From positions 20,260-84,259 of the forward strand of contig NZ_JABBFW010000024.1 of assembly GCF_012927045.1 (NCBI RefSeq): DNA of 64,000 bases. Direction: 5' to 3'. How positions within the stretch are numbered: the first letter of the stretch is position 1; each line of letters begins with the position of its first letter. The notes below the pieces were generated by a model, which was not told the origin of the DNA, searched no databases, and worked only from the letters and a program-made list of their open reading frames with translations. Made by a program: the position numbers and the translations under genes. This DNA is from Azohydromonas caseinilytica (GTDB lineage Bacteria > Pseudomonadota > Gammaproteobacteria > Burkholderiales > Burkholderiaceae_C). This document shows, piece after piece, positions 34,890 to 44,622 of the stretch.

Positions 34890-35769
34890 ACTGCTCCAGC
34901 AGCCACAGCCGGAACGTCCTCATGCTGGTCGTTTCCTCGCGGTGCGCGGGCGTGAGCAGGTAGTAGGTGTAGTCGCCCATGTTCACGGTCCGCTTGAAGG
35001 GCATGGCGAGGCGGCCGTCTTGCAAGTCCCTCTCGACCAGGAAGCGCTGGGCGATGGCCACGCCCTGGCCTTCGACAGCTGCCGCGTAGCTCATGGCGGA
35101 GCTTTCGTAGGTCATGCCGGCGCGGGCATCGACCTGCTCGGCCGCACCGGCCGCCTCCAGCCAGTGGCCCCAGTCGTCGGGCCGGGCGCTGCTGTGCAGC
35201 AGCGTGTGGTGCGCCAGGTCGGCCGGGCGCTTCAGCTTGGGGCCTGCCTTGAGCAGCGACGGGCTGGCCACCGGCACCAGCACGTTGTCCACCAGGCGGA
35301 CCGTGTGACTGCCGGGCCAGTGGCCGTCGCCCAGGCGGATCGCGCCGTCGATGTCCTCCTTGCGGAAGTCCACCGGCTCCAGCGAGGCCTTGAGCAACAC
35401 CTCGATGTCGGGATGCGCGGCATGGAAACCCGAGAGCCGCGGGATCAGCCAGCGCATGGCAAAGGTGGTGTAGGCGCGGATCTTGAGCTGCTTGCGCTGG
35501 CGCCTGCGCTGGAGCTTGCGCGTGGCTTCGCGCAGCACCTCGATGGCGCGCGTGACCGCGCGGTAGTAGTCCTGGCCTTGGCGGGTCAGCGACACCTGGC
35601 GATGGCCGCGGGTGAAGAGCTGCACCCCCAGCGCGTCTTCCAGCGTCTTGATCTGGCGGCTGACGGCGCCTGGCGTCACGTGCAGCTCGTCGGCCGCCAG
35701 CGTGATGCTCATGTGGCGCGCGGCCGCCTCGAACGCGCGCACGGCATTGAGCGGTGGGAGGCGGTCCAT
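34876..35769 (-). CDS. LysR-family regulator (GcvA-like)
   Basis: A 297-residue LTTR. The HTH at ~6-65 includes PPLNAVRAFEAAARHMSITLAADELHV (GcvA-type) and QIKTLEDALGVQLF. The effector domain has RWLIPRLSGFHAAHPDIEV. It converges with the CoA-transferase gene and precedes the FAD-oxidoreductase/amidase genes only in the sense of lying beside them on the same strand (38 bases after the oxidoreductase stop). Which operon it controls is not clear. Confidence 0.9.
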   Translation of the reverse strand: MDRLPPLNAVRAFEAAARHMSITLAADELHVTPGAVSRQIKTLEDALGVQLFTRGHRQVSLTRQGQDYYRAVTRAIEVLREATRKLQRRRQRKQLKIRAYTTFAMRWLIPRLSGFHAAHPDIEVLLKASLEPVDFRKEDIDGAIRLGDGHWPGSHTVRLVDNVLVPVASPSLLKAGPKLKRPADLAHHTLLHSSARPDDWGHWLEAAGAAEQVDARAGMTYESSAMSYAAAVEGQGVAIAQRFLVERDLQDGRLAMPFKRTVNMGDYTYYLLTPAHREETTSMRTFRLWLLEQFKAA

Positions 35770-35807
35770 GGCCGTGACCGTAGGCCTGGATCGAGGGGGT
35801 GTCGGCC

Positions 35808-36935
35808 TCAGCGCAGCCGCCCGGGCGACAGCGCCCGCCCGTCCACTCCCTGGGCCGCGAGCGGTTCCGGCAAGGGCTCGCCCAGCAGCAGGCTGCGCGC
35901 GAGCAGCGCCGCCCCGGGCGCGCTCTGGATGCCGTAGCCGCCCTGCGCGGCCAGCCAGAAGAAGCCTTCGCACTGGCCGTCCCAGCCGATCACCATGTCC
36001 CCGTCGGCCACGAAGGAGCGCAGGCCGGCCCAGGTCCGGCCCGGGCGCCGGATGCTCATGGTGGTGGCCTGCTCGATGCGGTAGATGCCCAGGGCCACGT
36101 CCAGCTCCTCCGGCACCACGTCGTGCGGCGCGACCGGGTCGGCGTTGGCGGGCGAGCCCAGCAACTGGCCGGCGTCGGGCTTGAAGTAGTAGCTCTCGTC
36201 GATGCCCACCACCGCCGGCCAGCGGCTGGCGTCCACGCCTGCGGGCGGCGAGAAGGTGAAGGCGCTGCGGCGCCGCGGCTCCAGCCCGATCGGGCGTGCG
36301 CCCGCCAGGGTGGCGATCACGTCGGCCCAGGCACCGGCCGCGTTGACGACGTGGCGGGCGCGCACTTCCTCCCCGTCGGCCAGGCGCAGCGTCCACATGC
36401 CGCCGCCGCGCGACAGCGCCACGACCTCGGCAGGGTTGCGCACCTGGCCGCCGTGCTGGCGCAGCCCGCGCAGGTAGCCCTGGTGCAGCGCGTGCACGTC
36501 GATGTCGCTGGCGCTGTCCTCGGCCAGGCCCGCGCCGGTGGCCTCCGGGCGCAGGCAGGGCACCATGGCCAGCATCTCGTCGCGGCTCACCCGGCGCACG
36601 CCGCCACCGCGCTCGGACAGCTCGCGCCAGGCTGCCTCCAGCAGCTCGCCCTGGTCGGGCTGGGCCACGTGCAGCACGCCGCGCGGCGCCAGCAGCGGCT
36701 CGGCCCCGAACACCGGCGCCGGCGCGTCGAAGAAGGCGCGGCTGGCGCGCGTGAGGGCGCGGATCGCGGGCGTGCCGTAGCTCTCCATGAACAGCGCCGC
36801 GGAGCGGCCGGTGGTGTGGTAGCCCGGCTGGCTCTCGCGCTCCAGCAGCAGCACGGACGCCCGTGCCGAAATTTCATAGGCGGCCGAGGCGCCGGCGATG
36901 CCGGCACCGATGACGGCGAAATCGAAGGTGTCCAT
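35808..36935 (-). CDS. FAD-dependent amine/D-amino-acid oxidoreductase (DAO family)
   Basis: A 375-residue flavoprotein. The N-terminal dinucleotide motif FAVIGAGIAGASAAYEIS is intact, the second FAD region is HVVNAAGAWADVIA, and the C-terminal FWLAAQGGYGIQSAPGAA closes the FAD site. The family oxidises secondary amines or D-amino acids with release of ammonia or an amine. Neighbours encode an amidase and a D-serine dehydratase, pointing to amino-acid or amide use. It begins five bases after the amidase stop. Confidence 0.88.
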   Translation of the reverse strand: MDTFDFAVIGAGIAGASAAYEISARASVLLLERESQPGYHTTGRSAALFMESYGTPAIRALTRASRAFFDAPAPVFGAEPLLAPRGVLHVAQPDQGELLEAAWRELSERGGGVRRVSRDEMLAMVPCLRPEATGAGLAEDSASDIDVHALHQGYLRGLRQHGGQVRNPAEVVALSRGGGMWTLRLADGEEVRARHVVNAAGAWADVIATLAGARPIGLEPRRRSAFTFSPPAGVDASRWPAVVGIDESYYFKPDAGQLLGSPANADPVAPHDVVPEELDVALGIYRIEQATTMSIRRPGRTWAGLRSFVADGDMVIGWDGQCEGFFWLAAQGGYGIQSAPGAALLARSLLLGEPLPEPLAAQGVDGRALSPGRLR

Positions 36936-36939
36936 GGCT

Positions 36940-38457
36940 TCAGACCGCCGAGGCGGTGCCGGTGGAGGTGGCACCGTGCAGCGGCGGCGCGGTGACGATG
37001 GAGTCCAGCGCCGGCTCGGCACGGCGCAGGCGGCGCACGTCGGGCACCGGACGCCGCAGCGCTTCGATGCCGTTGAAAGCCTGCTCCATCGCGTGCGCCA
37101 CGCCCAGCGTGTGGCGGTCGGCGCGGAAGCGGCCGACGATCTGCAGCCCGAAGGGCAGGCCGGCGCGGTCGGTGCCGCAGGGCAGGCTCAGCGAGGGGTG
37201 CGTGGTGAGCGTGGTGACGTAGGTCAGCGACAGCCAGCGGTAGTAGTTCTCCTGCGCCTGCCCGTTGATGGTGGCGGCATGCGGCAGCGTCCACGGGAAG
37301 GGCGGCACCGGCGTCGTGGGCGCCAGGATCACGTCCACGTCGCGGAAGGCAGCCTGGAAGCGCGCCAGGATGCGCGTCTGCTCGGCCTGGGCCCAGGCGC
37401 AGTCCAGCAGCCGCATGGCCGCGCCCATCTCGAAGTTGGCGCGCGGATTGGGCCCCAGGCTCTGCGGGTCGCGCTCGTAGGCCTCGCGCATGCCGGCGAC
37501 GAAGGCCTCGGCGCGCAGCACGTCGAAGCAGCGGTGCACCTCGCCCAGGTCCAGCGCCAGCGGCTCGCAGCTGCGGAAGAGCGGCCGCATGGCACTGATC
37601 TTTTCCCGGAACAGGGCGCGGATGCCGTCGTCCACGGCGCAGGCGCCGAAGTCCTCGGTGTAGCCCACGCGCAGGCCGCCCAGGTCCACGTCCTGCGGGC
37701 ACAGGAAGCTCAACGGGTCGAGCTCGTAGGTGAGCGGGTCGGCGGCCGAGAGCCCGGCCGAGGCCGCGAGCTGCAGGCAGGCATCAGCCACGGTGCGGCC
37801 CATGGGACCGACCACGGAGATCGGCGTCCAGCCCAGGGGCTTGCGCGAGCTGGGCACCACGCCGGGCGAAGGCCTGAAGCCCACCACGCCGCACTTGGCG
37901 GCCGGAATGCGCAGCGAGCCGCCGGTGTCGGAGCCGGTGCACACCGGCAGCAGGTCCAGCGCCAGCGCCGCGGCCGAGCCGCCCGAGGAGCCACCGGCGT
38001 TGAGGTTGGGGTCGAAGGGGTTGCCGGTGGCGCCCCAGACCGGATTGCGCGTGTTCGCGCCCGCGCCCATCTCGGGCACGTTGGTCTTGCCCGCCACGAT
38101 GGCGCCGGCCGCGCGCAGCCGTGCCACCAGCACGTTGTCGGCCGCCGGCACGTTGCCGCGGTGGATGGGCGAGCCGTAGGTGGTCAGCAGCCCGGCGGTT
38201 TCCTCCAGGTCCTTCACGCCCAGCGGCAGGCCGTGCAGCAGGCCCAGCGTCTCGCCTCGCATCACCGCCTGCTCGGCGGCGCGGGCCTCGGCGCGGGCAC
38301 GCTCGAAGCAGGTGGCGGTGACGGCGTTGACGTAGGGGTTCACCGCCTCGATGCGCGCGATGCACGCCTCCAGCAGCTCCACCGGGGAGAGCTGCCGCGC
38401 GCCGATGCGTCGGCGCATCTCGACGGCGGTGAGGGATGTGATGTCGGGGTGCTGCAT
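36940..38457 (-). CDS. Amidase (amidase-signature family)
   Basis: A 505-residue Ser-cisSer-Lys amidase. Catalytic elements are Lys82 (GLPLGVKDLEETAG), the cis-Ser in NAGGSSGGSAAA (~157) and the nucleophile in TGSDTGGSLRIPA (~181). Signature-family enzymes hydrolyse amides such as aryl- or aminoacyl-amides; the substrate is unknown. The chosen ATG has AAGGA upstream; an in-frame start at 38526 would add 23 Arg/Pro-rich residues. It sits between the Bug gene and the FAD oxidoreductase, in one unit. Confidence 0.92.
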   Translation of the reverse strand: MQHPDITSLTAVEMRRRIGARQLSPVELLEACIARIEAVNPYVNAVTATCFERARAEARAAEQAVMRGETLGLLHGLPLGVKDLEETAGLLTTYGSPIHRGNVPAADNVLVARLRAAGAIVAGKTNVPEMGAGANTRNPVWGATGNPFDPNLNAGGSSGGSAAALALDLLPVCTGSDTGGSLRIPAAKCGVVGFRPSPGVVPSSRKPLGWTPISVVGPMGRTVADACLQLAASAGLSAADPLTYELDPLSFLCPQDVDLGGLRVGYTEDFGACAVDDGIRALFREKISAMRPLFRSCEPLALDLGEVHRCFDVLRAEAFVAGMREAYERDPQSLGPNPRANFEMGAAMRLLDCAWAQAEQTRILARFQAAFRDVDVILAPTTPVPPFPWTLPHAATINGQAQENYYRWLSLTYVTTLTTHPSLSLPCGTDRAGLPFGLQIVGRFRADRHTLGVAHAMEQAFNGIEALRRPVPDVRRLRRAEPALDSIVTAPPLHGATSTGTASAV

Positions 38458-38530
38458 GCGCTTGTCTTCCTTGGGTTTTATGTGGGTTGGCCCAGGCCGC
38501 GGGCGGCACCCGGCGGCCTGTCGCAAAGGC

Positions 38531-39514
38531 TCAGTCGGCCGTGATGTGGGCGCGCTGGGCAGTCTCGCGCATCAGCGGCAGCTCCTTCCGGATCAGCGCC
38601 TCGACGGCCGCGCCGTTCTGGTAGCCCGGCTCGAAGCCACTGGCCACGAGCTTGTCGCGCACCTCCGGTTGCGCCATCACCTCCGACAGCGCCTGCTCCA
38701 GTTTTGCTTTCACCGCGGGCGGCAGGCCGCGCGGCGCCACGACGGCCAGCCAGGTGTCGGCGTCCAGGTTGTAGCCGCTCTCGGCGAAGGTCGGCACCTC
38801 GGGCAGCAGCGCCGAGCGCCTGGCCGTGGTCACGGCGATGGCCTTGATCTTGCCGCCCTTGAGCTGCGGGATCGCGGCGGCGACCGTGTCCACGGCAAAG
38901 GGCACCTGTCCGCCCATCAGGTCCGTCATGGCGGGTGCGCTGCCCTTGTAGGGCACGTGCATGAGCTGGGTGCCGGTGACGTGCGCCAGCAGCTCGCCGG
39001 TGAAGTGCGCCGTCGAGCCGTTGCCGAAGGAGGCGAAGGCCAACTTGCCGGGCGAGGCCTTGGCCAGGGCCACGAACTCCTTGGGCGTGTTGGCGGGCAC
39101 GTCCTTGTGGGCCAGCAGGATCAGCCCGGTGCGGGCCAGCAGGCCGACCGGCTCGAAGCTCTTGACCGGGTCGTAGGGCAGCTTGGGCTGGATGGCCGGA
39201 TTGACCGTGAAAGTCGTCCCGGAGCTCACCAGCAGGGTGTGCCCGTCGGGCGGCGCCTTGGCGACGAAGCTGGCGCCGATGACGGTGCCCGCGCCGGCGC
39301 GGTTGTCGGCCATCACCGGCTGGCCGAGCTTGGCCTCCAGGGCCTTGGCCAGCAGCCGCCCGGCCACGTCGGTGGCGCCCCCGGGCGGGAACGGGATCAC
39401 CAGCTGGATCGGCTTCGACGGATAGGGCGCATCGGCCGCCCAGGCGCTGCCCAGCGGGGCCGCGAGCGTCACGGCCGCCAGGGCGGTACGGGCGAGAAGG
39501 GAAGTGGATTTCAT
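38531..39514 (-). CDS. Bug/TctC-type periplasmic substrate-binding protein (second copy)
   Basis: A 327-residue exported binding protein. The signal peptide ends near SAWAAD (residue ~27), followed by IQLVIPFPPGGATDVAGRLL, NRAGAGTVIGA and VPYKGSAPAMTDLMGGQV. It is clearly related to the protein at 32246 but diverged. No TctA/TctB membrane partner is nearby. It is transcribed with the amidase and the D-serine dehydratase and probably captures their substrate. Confidence 0.92.
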   Translation of the reverse strand: MKSTSLLARTALAAVTLAAPLGSAWAADAPYPSKPIQLVIPFPPGGATDVAGRLLAKALEAKLGQPVMADNRAGAGTVIGASFVAKAPPDGHTLLVSSGTTFTVNPAIQPKLPYDPVKSFEPVGLLARTGLILLAHKDVPANTPKEFVALAKASPGKLAFASFGNGSTAHFTGELLAHVTGTQLMHVPYKGSAPAMTDLMGGQVPFAVDTVAAAIPQLKGGKIKAIAVTTARRSALLPEVPTFAESGYNLDADTWLAVVAPRGLPPAVKAKLEQALSEVMAQPEVRDKLVASGFEPGYQNGAAVEALIRKELPLMRETAQRAHITAD

Positions 39515-39551
39515 GGGCGTTCCTCGGGCTCGGGATGGTTGGGGAAGGAAC

Positions 39552-40934
39552 TCAGGGCCGCGCCGCGGCGTCCCGGCCGCGCGCCAGGAAGCGCGCGTAC
39601 TCGTCCTGGGGCACGAACAGGCCCCCGGTGGTCCACGCGATGTGCGTGGCCGCGGCCATGTGCGCCTGCAGGCCGTGCCGCTCCAGGTAGGCCTGGCCCG
39701 CGGCGGTGTCGCGCAGCATCGCGGGGCCGGAGAAGCCGGCCGCGGCCGAGGGCTCGATGTGCAGCTCCTCGCTGACGGCCGCGGCATGCAGCAGCCGGAA
39801 CAGCGTCTCGTCCTCGACGGTGTAGACGCCGCCCAGCAGCGGGCCCGCGACCTCGGCCGCCAGCTCCGAGGCGCACGGCACGGCCAGCCCGTCGGCCTCG
39901 GTGCGGTTGTCCAGGCCCACGTCGTAGACGGACGGCTGGTCGCCCAGGAACTCGAAGCCCGGTGTGCCGGCCAGCATCTGCAGCAGGAAGCAGGGCGAGC
40001 GCGTCGGCTCCGCGAAGAAGCAGTGCACGTGCGGCCCGAAGAGCTGCGCCAGCCCGAAGGCGATGCCGCCCGGCGCCCCGCCCACGCCGCAAGGCAGGTA
40101 CACGAACAGCGGGTGCTGCGCGTCCACGCGCCGGCCCAGCGCCGCCAGCTGCCGCGCCAGGTGCGGCGCCGCGGCGGCGTAGCCCAGGAACAGCGAGCGT
40201 GAGCGCTCGTCGTCCACGAAGTGGCAGGCCGGGTCGGAGAGCGCGGCGCGGCGGCCCGCGGCCACGGCCTCGGCGTAGTCGCCGGCGTGCTCGACCACCT
40301 CCACGCCACGGGCGCGCAGCCGTGCCTTCTTCCACTCCTTGGCGTCGGCCGACATGTGCACCACGGCCCGGAAGCCCAGTGCCGAGGCCATCACGCCGAT
40401 GGCCAGGCCCAGGTTGCCGGTGGAGCCCACCGCCACCTGGTGCCGGGCGAACAGCGCGCGCGCCGCCGGCTCGGCCAGCACGCGGTAGTCGCCGTCCAGC
40501 GCCAGCAGGCCATGGCGCAGCGCCAGCCCTTCGGCGTGCTCCAGCACCTCGTGGATGCCGCCACGGGCCTTGACGGAGCCGGCCACCGGCAGGCCGTGAT
40601 CGGCCTTCACCAGCAGGGTGCCGAAGTCCTGCGGGATGCCGAGCGCGCGCTGCAGCCGGGGGACCGGCAGCAGCTCGGATTCGATGACACCGTCCCGGAC
40701 CTGCAGCTCCGGGAACAGGCGCGCGAGCAAGGGCGCGAAGCGGCGCCAGCGCGCCACGGTGGCCTCGACATCAAGCTGGCTAATGCCCGCGCCGGCTTCC
40801 GACCAAGCCGTGTGCCTGGATGAAGACGCCGTCCACAACACCGGCTCACCGCGCTTCAGCGCTTGCAGATCGAAGAGCGGCTGGTCGGAGGAGGTGTTCT
40901 GCGCCGTGGAAGTGGCTGGAGGCAGGTGCGGCAT
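39552..40934 (-). CDS. dsdA: D-serine dehydratase (D-serine ammonia-lyase)
   Basis: A 460-residue PLP enzyme converting D-serine to pyruvate and ammonia. The PLP-lysine is Lys122 in [19 protein letters not shown], the phosphate-binding loop is [12 protein letters not shown], and [14 protein letters not shown] is the family's Gly-rich motif. The ATG at 40934 is the best match to the family start; an in-frame start at 40991 is possible. A LysR gene is divergent at 41028, as in dsdC-dsdA pairs of enterobacteria. The related threo-3-hydroxyaspartate dehydratases are an alternative, but overall length and motifs fit DsdA. Confidence 0.9.
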   Translation of the reverse strand: MPHLPPATSTAQNTSSDQPLFDLQALKRGEPVLWTASSSRHTAWSEAGAGISQLDVEATVARWRRFAPLLARLFPELQVRDGVIESELLPVPRLQRALGIPQDFGTLLVKADHGLPVAGSVKARGGIHEVLEHAEGLALRHGLLALDGDYRVLAEPAARALFARHQVAVGSTGNLGLAIGVMASALGFRAVVHMSADAKEWKKARLRARGVEVVEHAGDYAEAVAAGRRAALSDPACHFVDDERSRSLFLGYAAAAPHLARQLAALGRRVDAQHPLFVYLPCGVGGAPGGIAFGLAQLFGPHVHCFFAEPTRSPCFLLQMLAGTPGFEFLGDQPSVYDVGLDNRTEADGLAVPCASELAAEVAGPLLGGVYTVEDETLFRLLHAAAVSEELHIEPSAAAGFSGPAMLRDTAAGQAYLERHGLQAHMAAATHIAWTTGGLFVPQDEYARFLARGRDAAARP

Positions 40935-40997
40935 GGGGCGTCTCGGGCATTGTCTGGTCCCGCCATGGTGAGCTGCCCGAGGCCGCGGCACAAAGCA

Positions 40998-41003
40998 TTT
41001 ATA
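40998..41003 (-). promoter_or_regulatory. Candidate -10 element for dsdA in the divergent gap
   Basis: The 93-base gap between dsdA and its divergent LysR contains an AT-rich patch (about 40990-41030) in otherwise GC-rich DNA. Read on the minus strand it includes TATAAA at 40998-41003, about 65 bases before the dsdA start. A LysR-type site could overlap here, but I cannot fix its bases. Confidence 0.3.
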
Positions 41004-41027
41004 TTGGCCCTGTCATTAGTCTCATTG

Positions 41028-42014
41028 ATGCAAAACGTGGATACCCGGCTCTCTCCTTCCGTGCTGGCATGGTTGCGGTGCTTCGAAGCCGCGGCGCGGT
41101 GCATGAGCTTCACCAAGGCCGCCGCGGAGCTGTGCGTGACGCAGGGGGCGGTCAGCCAGCAGGTCAAGCAACTGGAGGGCTGGCTGCAGCGCCCGCTGTT
41201 CCTGCGCAGCCCGCGGGCGCTGGTGCTGACGCCCGAAGGCCAGTGGCTGGCCTCGGTCGTGCGCGAGTCGTTCCAGGCGATCGAGGGCACGCTGGTACAG
41301 CTGCGCATTCCGCCGGCGGCCGGGCCGCTGGCGCTGAGCTGCGCGCCCTCGTTCGCGATGGGCTGGCTTACGCCCCGGCTCGGCGACTTCTACCGCAGCC
41401 ACCCGGAGATCGGGCTGCGCGTCATCGGCGAGTTCCATGCCCTGGACCGCGACCGCATGGCACGCGACGAGGTGGCCGCCGCCCTGCGCTACGACCTGGG
41501 CCAGTACCCCGACCTGCTGGCCACCGAGATCCTGGACGAGTGGCTGCTGCCCGTGGCGAGCCCGGCGTTCCTGGCGGCGCACCCGCAGCTGCGCTCGCCC
41601 TCGGACCTGCACCCGGCGCTGCTGCTGCACGACAGCAGCGCCTGGGACGGTGCCGGCCCCTACGAGGAATGGGAACACTGGCTGCGCCACGCCGGCGTGA
41701 CGCTGCAGGGCTTCGAGCAGGGCCACCACTTCAACCTCTCACAGCTGGCGCAGGGCGCCGCGCTGGCCGGGCAGGGCATGGCGATGGGCCGCGCCGCGCT
41801 CGTGCTGGAGGATCTGGTGTCCGGGCGCCTGGTGGCGCCGTTCGGCATGCCGGTGCGCTCGCGTGCCGCCTACCACTTCGTGGCGCCCATGCAGCACACG
41901 GCCCGCATCGACACCGTGCTGTCCTGGCTCACGGCACAGGCCGCGCACTTTCGCGTGCAGCGCGATGAGCTGCTGCAGGCGCTGACCGCTGCGCAGAGCC
42001 GGGAGCGGCGTTGA
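41028..42014 (+). CDS. LysR-family regulator divergent from dsdA
   Basis: A 328-residue LTTR. The HTH includes LRCFEAAARCMSFTKAAAELCVTQGAVSQQVKQLE (residues ~14-50 region), and the effector-binding domain starts near PLALSCAPSFAMGWLTPRL. I chose the ATG at 41028 because the HTH then begins at the usual distance. Its divergent position next to dsdA and its GcvA/DsdC-like sequence suggest it activates dsdA and the following Bug, amidase and oxidoreductase genes (inference). Confidence 0.88.
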   Translation: MQNVDTRLSPSVLAWLRCFEAAARCMSFTKAAAELCVTQGAVSQQVKQLEGWLQRPLFLRSPRALVLTPEGQWLASVVRESFQAIEGTLVQLRIPPAAGPLALSCAPSFAMGWLTPRLGDFYRSHPEIGLRVIGEFHALDRDRMARDEVAAALRYDLGQYPDLLATEILDEWLLPVASPAFLAAHPQLRSPSDLHPALLLHDSSAWDGAGPYEEWEHWLRHAGVTLQGFEQGHHFNLSQLAQGAALAGQGMAMGRAALVLEDLVSGRLVAPFGMPVRSRAAYHFVAPMQHTARIDTVLSWLTAQAAHFRVQRDELLQALTAAQSRERR

Positions 42015-42079
42015 TGCGCCGGTGCGGCTGAACCGGCGGCGCGGCCATCCCGGCCGTTGGCGAGCGGGGCCTGCAGCTG

Positions 42080-44491
42080 TCACTGCGGATCGCGGAGCCG
42101 GCGCAGCTCGGCCAGCACCTCGAACAGCAGCGCACTGCGGATGGCGGCGGTCTTGCGCGGTGAGGAAACGAAACCGGTGGCATTGAAGACCACCTTGTCG
42201 CCCTCGACGCCGTCGAGCAGCACCTTCGGCGGCGGCTCCTGAAGCACCTCGGCATGCGCCTCGAAGGCCCGCAGCAGCAGCGTGCGCACGCGCTCGGCAT
42301 CGGTGTCCAGCGGCAGCGGCAGCTTGAACTGGACCAGCCCCAGCGCGTTGTCATGGGTGACGTTGCGCACGACCTTGGTGATGAACTCGGAGTTGGGCAC
42401 GATCACCGTGGCACGGTCGCCCGTGCGGATCTCGGTGGCGCGCACGTTGATGCGCTGGATGTCGCCCTCCACGCCGCTGAGCGCCACCCAGTCGCCGACC
42501 TTCACGGGGCGCTCGGCCAGCAGGATCAGGCCGGAGACGAAGTTGGAGACGATGGCCTGCATGCCGAAGCCCACCCCCACCGTGAGCGCGCTGGCGATCC
42601 AGGCCACCTTGTCCAGCGCCAGGCCGACGGCGGACAGCCCCAGCGCCACGGCCACGACCAGGCCGACGAAGCCCAGCAGCGTGACGAGCGAGCTGCGCAT
42701 GCCGGCGTCCAGGGACGTGGTGGGCAGGAAGCGTTGGGCGAGCCAGTGCTGCAGCACCCTGAACGCCGCCAGCGCAAGGGCGAACACCAGCAGCGCCTGC
42801 AGCACGGAGCCCGGGCGCAACTCCAGCGAGCCGAGCGTGATGCCGGTACCCAGCCGGCCGGTGTGGCTCAGCAGCTCCTGCGGCCCCTGGCCGAACGGCG
42901 CCAGCAGCAGCGCCAGCAGCAGCAGCACGACCAGCAGCCGCAAGGCGCCCGACACCACCACGGCCACCTGGGCGCGATGGCCGGCGGGCTCGGCAGGCGA
43001 GACGTCGGTCGATGCGGCCCGGGTGAGCGCCGCGGGCTGCGCCTGCCAAGCCATGGCGAGGTCGTCCACCAGCACGCACAGGAGGTAGGCGGTGCCCGCC
43101 AGCACCGTGATCCACACCGCCTGGCGCACCACGAAGCCGCCCAGCGCCACGTAGCCGATCAGGATGGCAACCAGGCTCAGCACCAGCAGCAGCCAGATGG
43201 CCACGATGAGCCCGGACAGCCAACCGGGCCGCCCTGGCGCGCTGGTGGGCGGTCGTGCCAGGGCTTGCTGGCGCAGCCGCTCGGCGCGCGACACCCCGCG
43301 CACCAGCAGCACGCCCAAGGCCAGGGTCAGCAGCGCGTCGATGGCCACGGCCGTCGGCAGCGCGCTCTGCACCAGGGCCGCCAGCCGCTGCAGCAACCAG
43401 CTGAGGAACACGGCCACGCCCAGCAGCAGCGGGTAGCGGCGCAGGCCGAGCGCGACATGGTCCGGCAGCGGCAGCAGGCGCCACGACGGGTGCCTGGGCT
43501 GCAGCAACGCCCGGCCCAGCCCGACGACATAGGCCGAGAAGCACACGGCGCCGAAGGCATCGCCCAGCAGGGCCTGCCAGCGCGGGCCCAGGGCCGCTTC
43601 GCGGGCCAGCACGAGCAGCCCATAGGCCGCGGCGCCGGGCACGAGCATCGCGAGCAGGGAGCGGCCCAGGGCATACAGCGAGCGCCGCACCCGGCCCTGG
43701 GGTGCGCGCTGCGTCACGATGCGCTCCATCCAGCGGCCCAGGACCTGGCGCAGCGCCAGCGCCCCGGCCACCAGCACCAGCGCCAGGACCATGCCCCAGG
43801 CCCTGTGGGCCGGCAACGGCTGGCGCAATGGCGTCGCCAACTGTGCCAGCCGCGCCCAGTCGCGCTGCCAGCTCGCCCGCAGGTCGCTCCAGAACGCGGC
43901 GCTGAGCAGCGAGTCGGTGCGTTCGAAGAGCTGGTCGCGAAAGCGCTCGCGCTGCCGCGCGGCCACGCTGTCGGCCAGTTGCTCGCTCTCCACCACCAGC
44001 AGCCGGGCGAGCTTCACGCGCGCCTCGATCTCGCTGCCCGACTGCTCCAGGGTCTTGCGCTCGGTCGCGACGTCCGCCGTCTCCGCGGTCGGGCTGCTGG
44101 CCGCCGGGCCCGCCGGGCTCACCAGCCCCGAGAGCCGGGCCTGGGTGCTTTCCAGCTGCTGCGTCTGCTCCTCGATCACTTCCTGCGCCTGCTGCTGCAG
44201 CGCCAGCAGCGTGCGGCGCATTGCCACGAGCTGCTCCTCGCTCAGTTCCGGCTTCTGCAGCTGCTGCTCGACGCCGTCCAGCGTCTTGCGCGCACCGGCA
44301 ATGACGGCGTCCGGGTCGTCGATGGCGGCGGCCCGTGCCACGGCAAGCGTCAGTACGCACAGCAGCGTCAGGGCCCAAAGGAGCCATGCCGGCCGGCGGT
44401 GGGGAGCAGCCCGTGGCAGCCTGATGGCGCGGGCAGGAAAGGCAGCGGCTGCGTGGTCCGGCACGTCAGGCGTGCCGTCGACCGCACGCAA
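42080..44491 (-). CDS. MscS-family mechanosensitive channel with large N-terminal domain
   Basis: An 803-residue membrane protein. A signal-like helix (~35-55) is followed by a coiled-coil-rich periplasmic region (DUF3772-like, ~57-210; many Gln/Glu/Leu such as LLALQQQAQEVIEEQTQQLE). About ten membrane helices follow, then the pore helix and upper beta domain VGVGFGMQAIVSNFVSGLIL, AERPVKVGDWV and NVRATEIRTGDRATVIVPNS. Such channels release solutes during osmotic downshift. It converges with the LysR gene (65-base gap). Confidence 0.9.
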   Translation of the reverse strand: MRAVDGTPDVPDHAAAAFPARAIRLPRAAPHRRPAWLLWALTLLCVLTLAVARAAAIDDPDAVIAGARKTLDGVEQQLQKPELSEEQLVAMRRTLLALQQQAQEVIEEQTQQLESTQARLSGLVSPAGPAASSPTAETADVATERKTLEQSGSEIEARVKLARLLVVESEQLADSVAARQRERFRDQLFERTDSLLSAAFWSDLRASWQRDWARLAQLATPLRQPLPAHRAWGMVLALVLVAGALALRQVLGRWMERIVTQRAPQGRVRRSLYALGRSLLAMLVPGAAAYGLLVLAREAALGPRWQALLGDAFGAVCFSAYVVGLGRALLQPRHPSWRLLPLPDHVALGLRRYPLLLGVAVFLSWLLQRLAALVQSALPTAVAIDALLTLALGVLLVRGVSRAERLRQQALARPPTSAPGRPGWLSGLIVAIWLLLVLSLVAILIGYVALGGFVVRQAVWITVLAGTAYLLCVLVDDLAMAWQAQPAALTRAASTDVSPAEPAGHRAQVAVVVSGALRLLVVLLLLALLLAPFGQGPQELLSHTGRLGTGITLGSLELRPGSVLQALLVFALALAAFRVLQHWLAQRFLPTTSLDAGMRSSLVTLLGFVGLVVAVALGLSAVGLALDKVAWIASALTVGVGFGMQAIVSNFVSGLILLAERPVKVGDWVALSGVEGDIQRINVRATEIRTGDRATVIVPNSEFITKVVRNVTHDNALGLVQFKLPLPLDTDAERVRTLLLRAFEAHAEVLQEPPPKVLLDGVEGDKVVFNATGFVSSPRKTAAIRSALLFEVLAELRRLRDPQ

Positions 44492-44622
44492 GTCCGAGGG
44501 TCGGCTGAGGATCGACGCGGGACATCACGGCTGGCGACTTCGGCAGTTGCGGCGGGCCCGGCTGCTGGCAATCACGGTGCCCGGCACCCATCCAGGTCCG
44601 GCCCGTGCCCCGGCGCCGTGCT

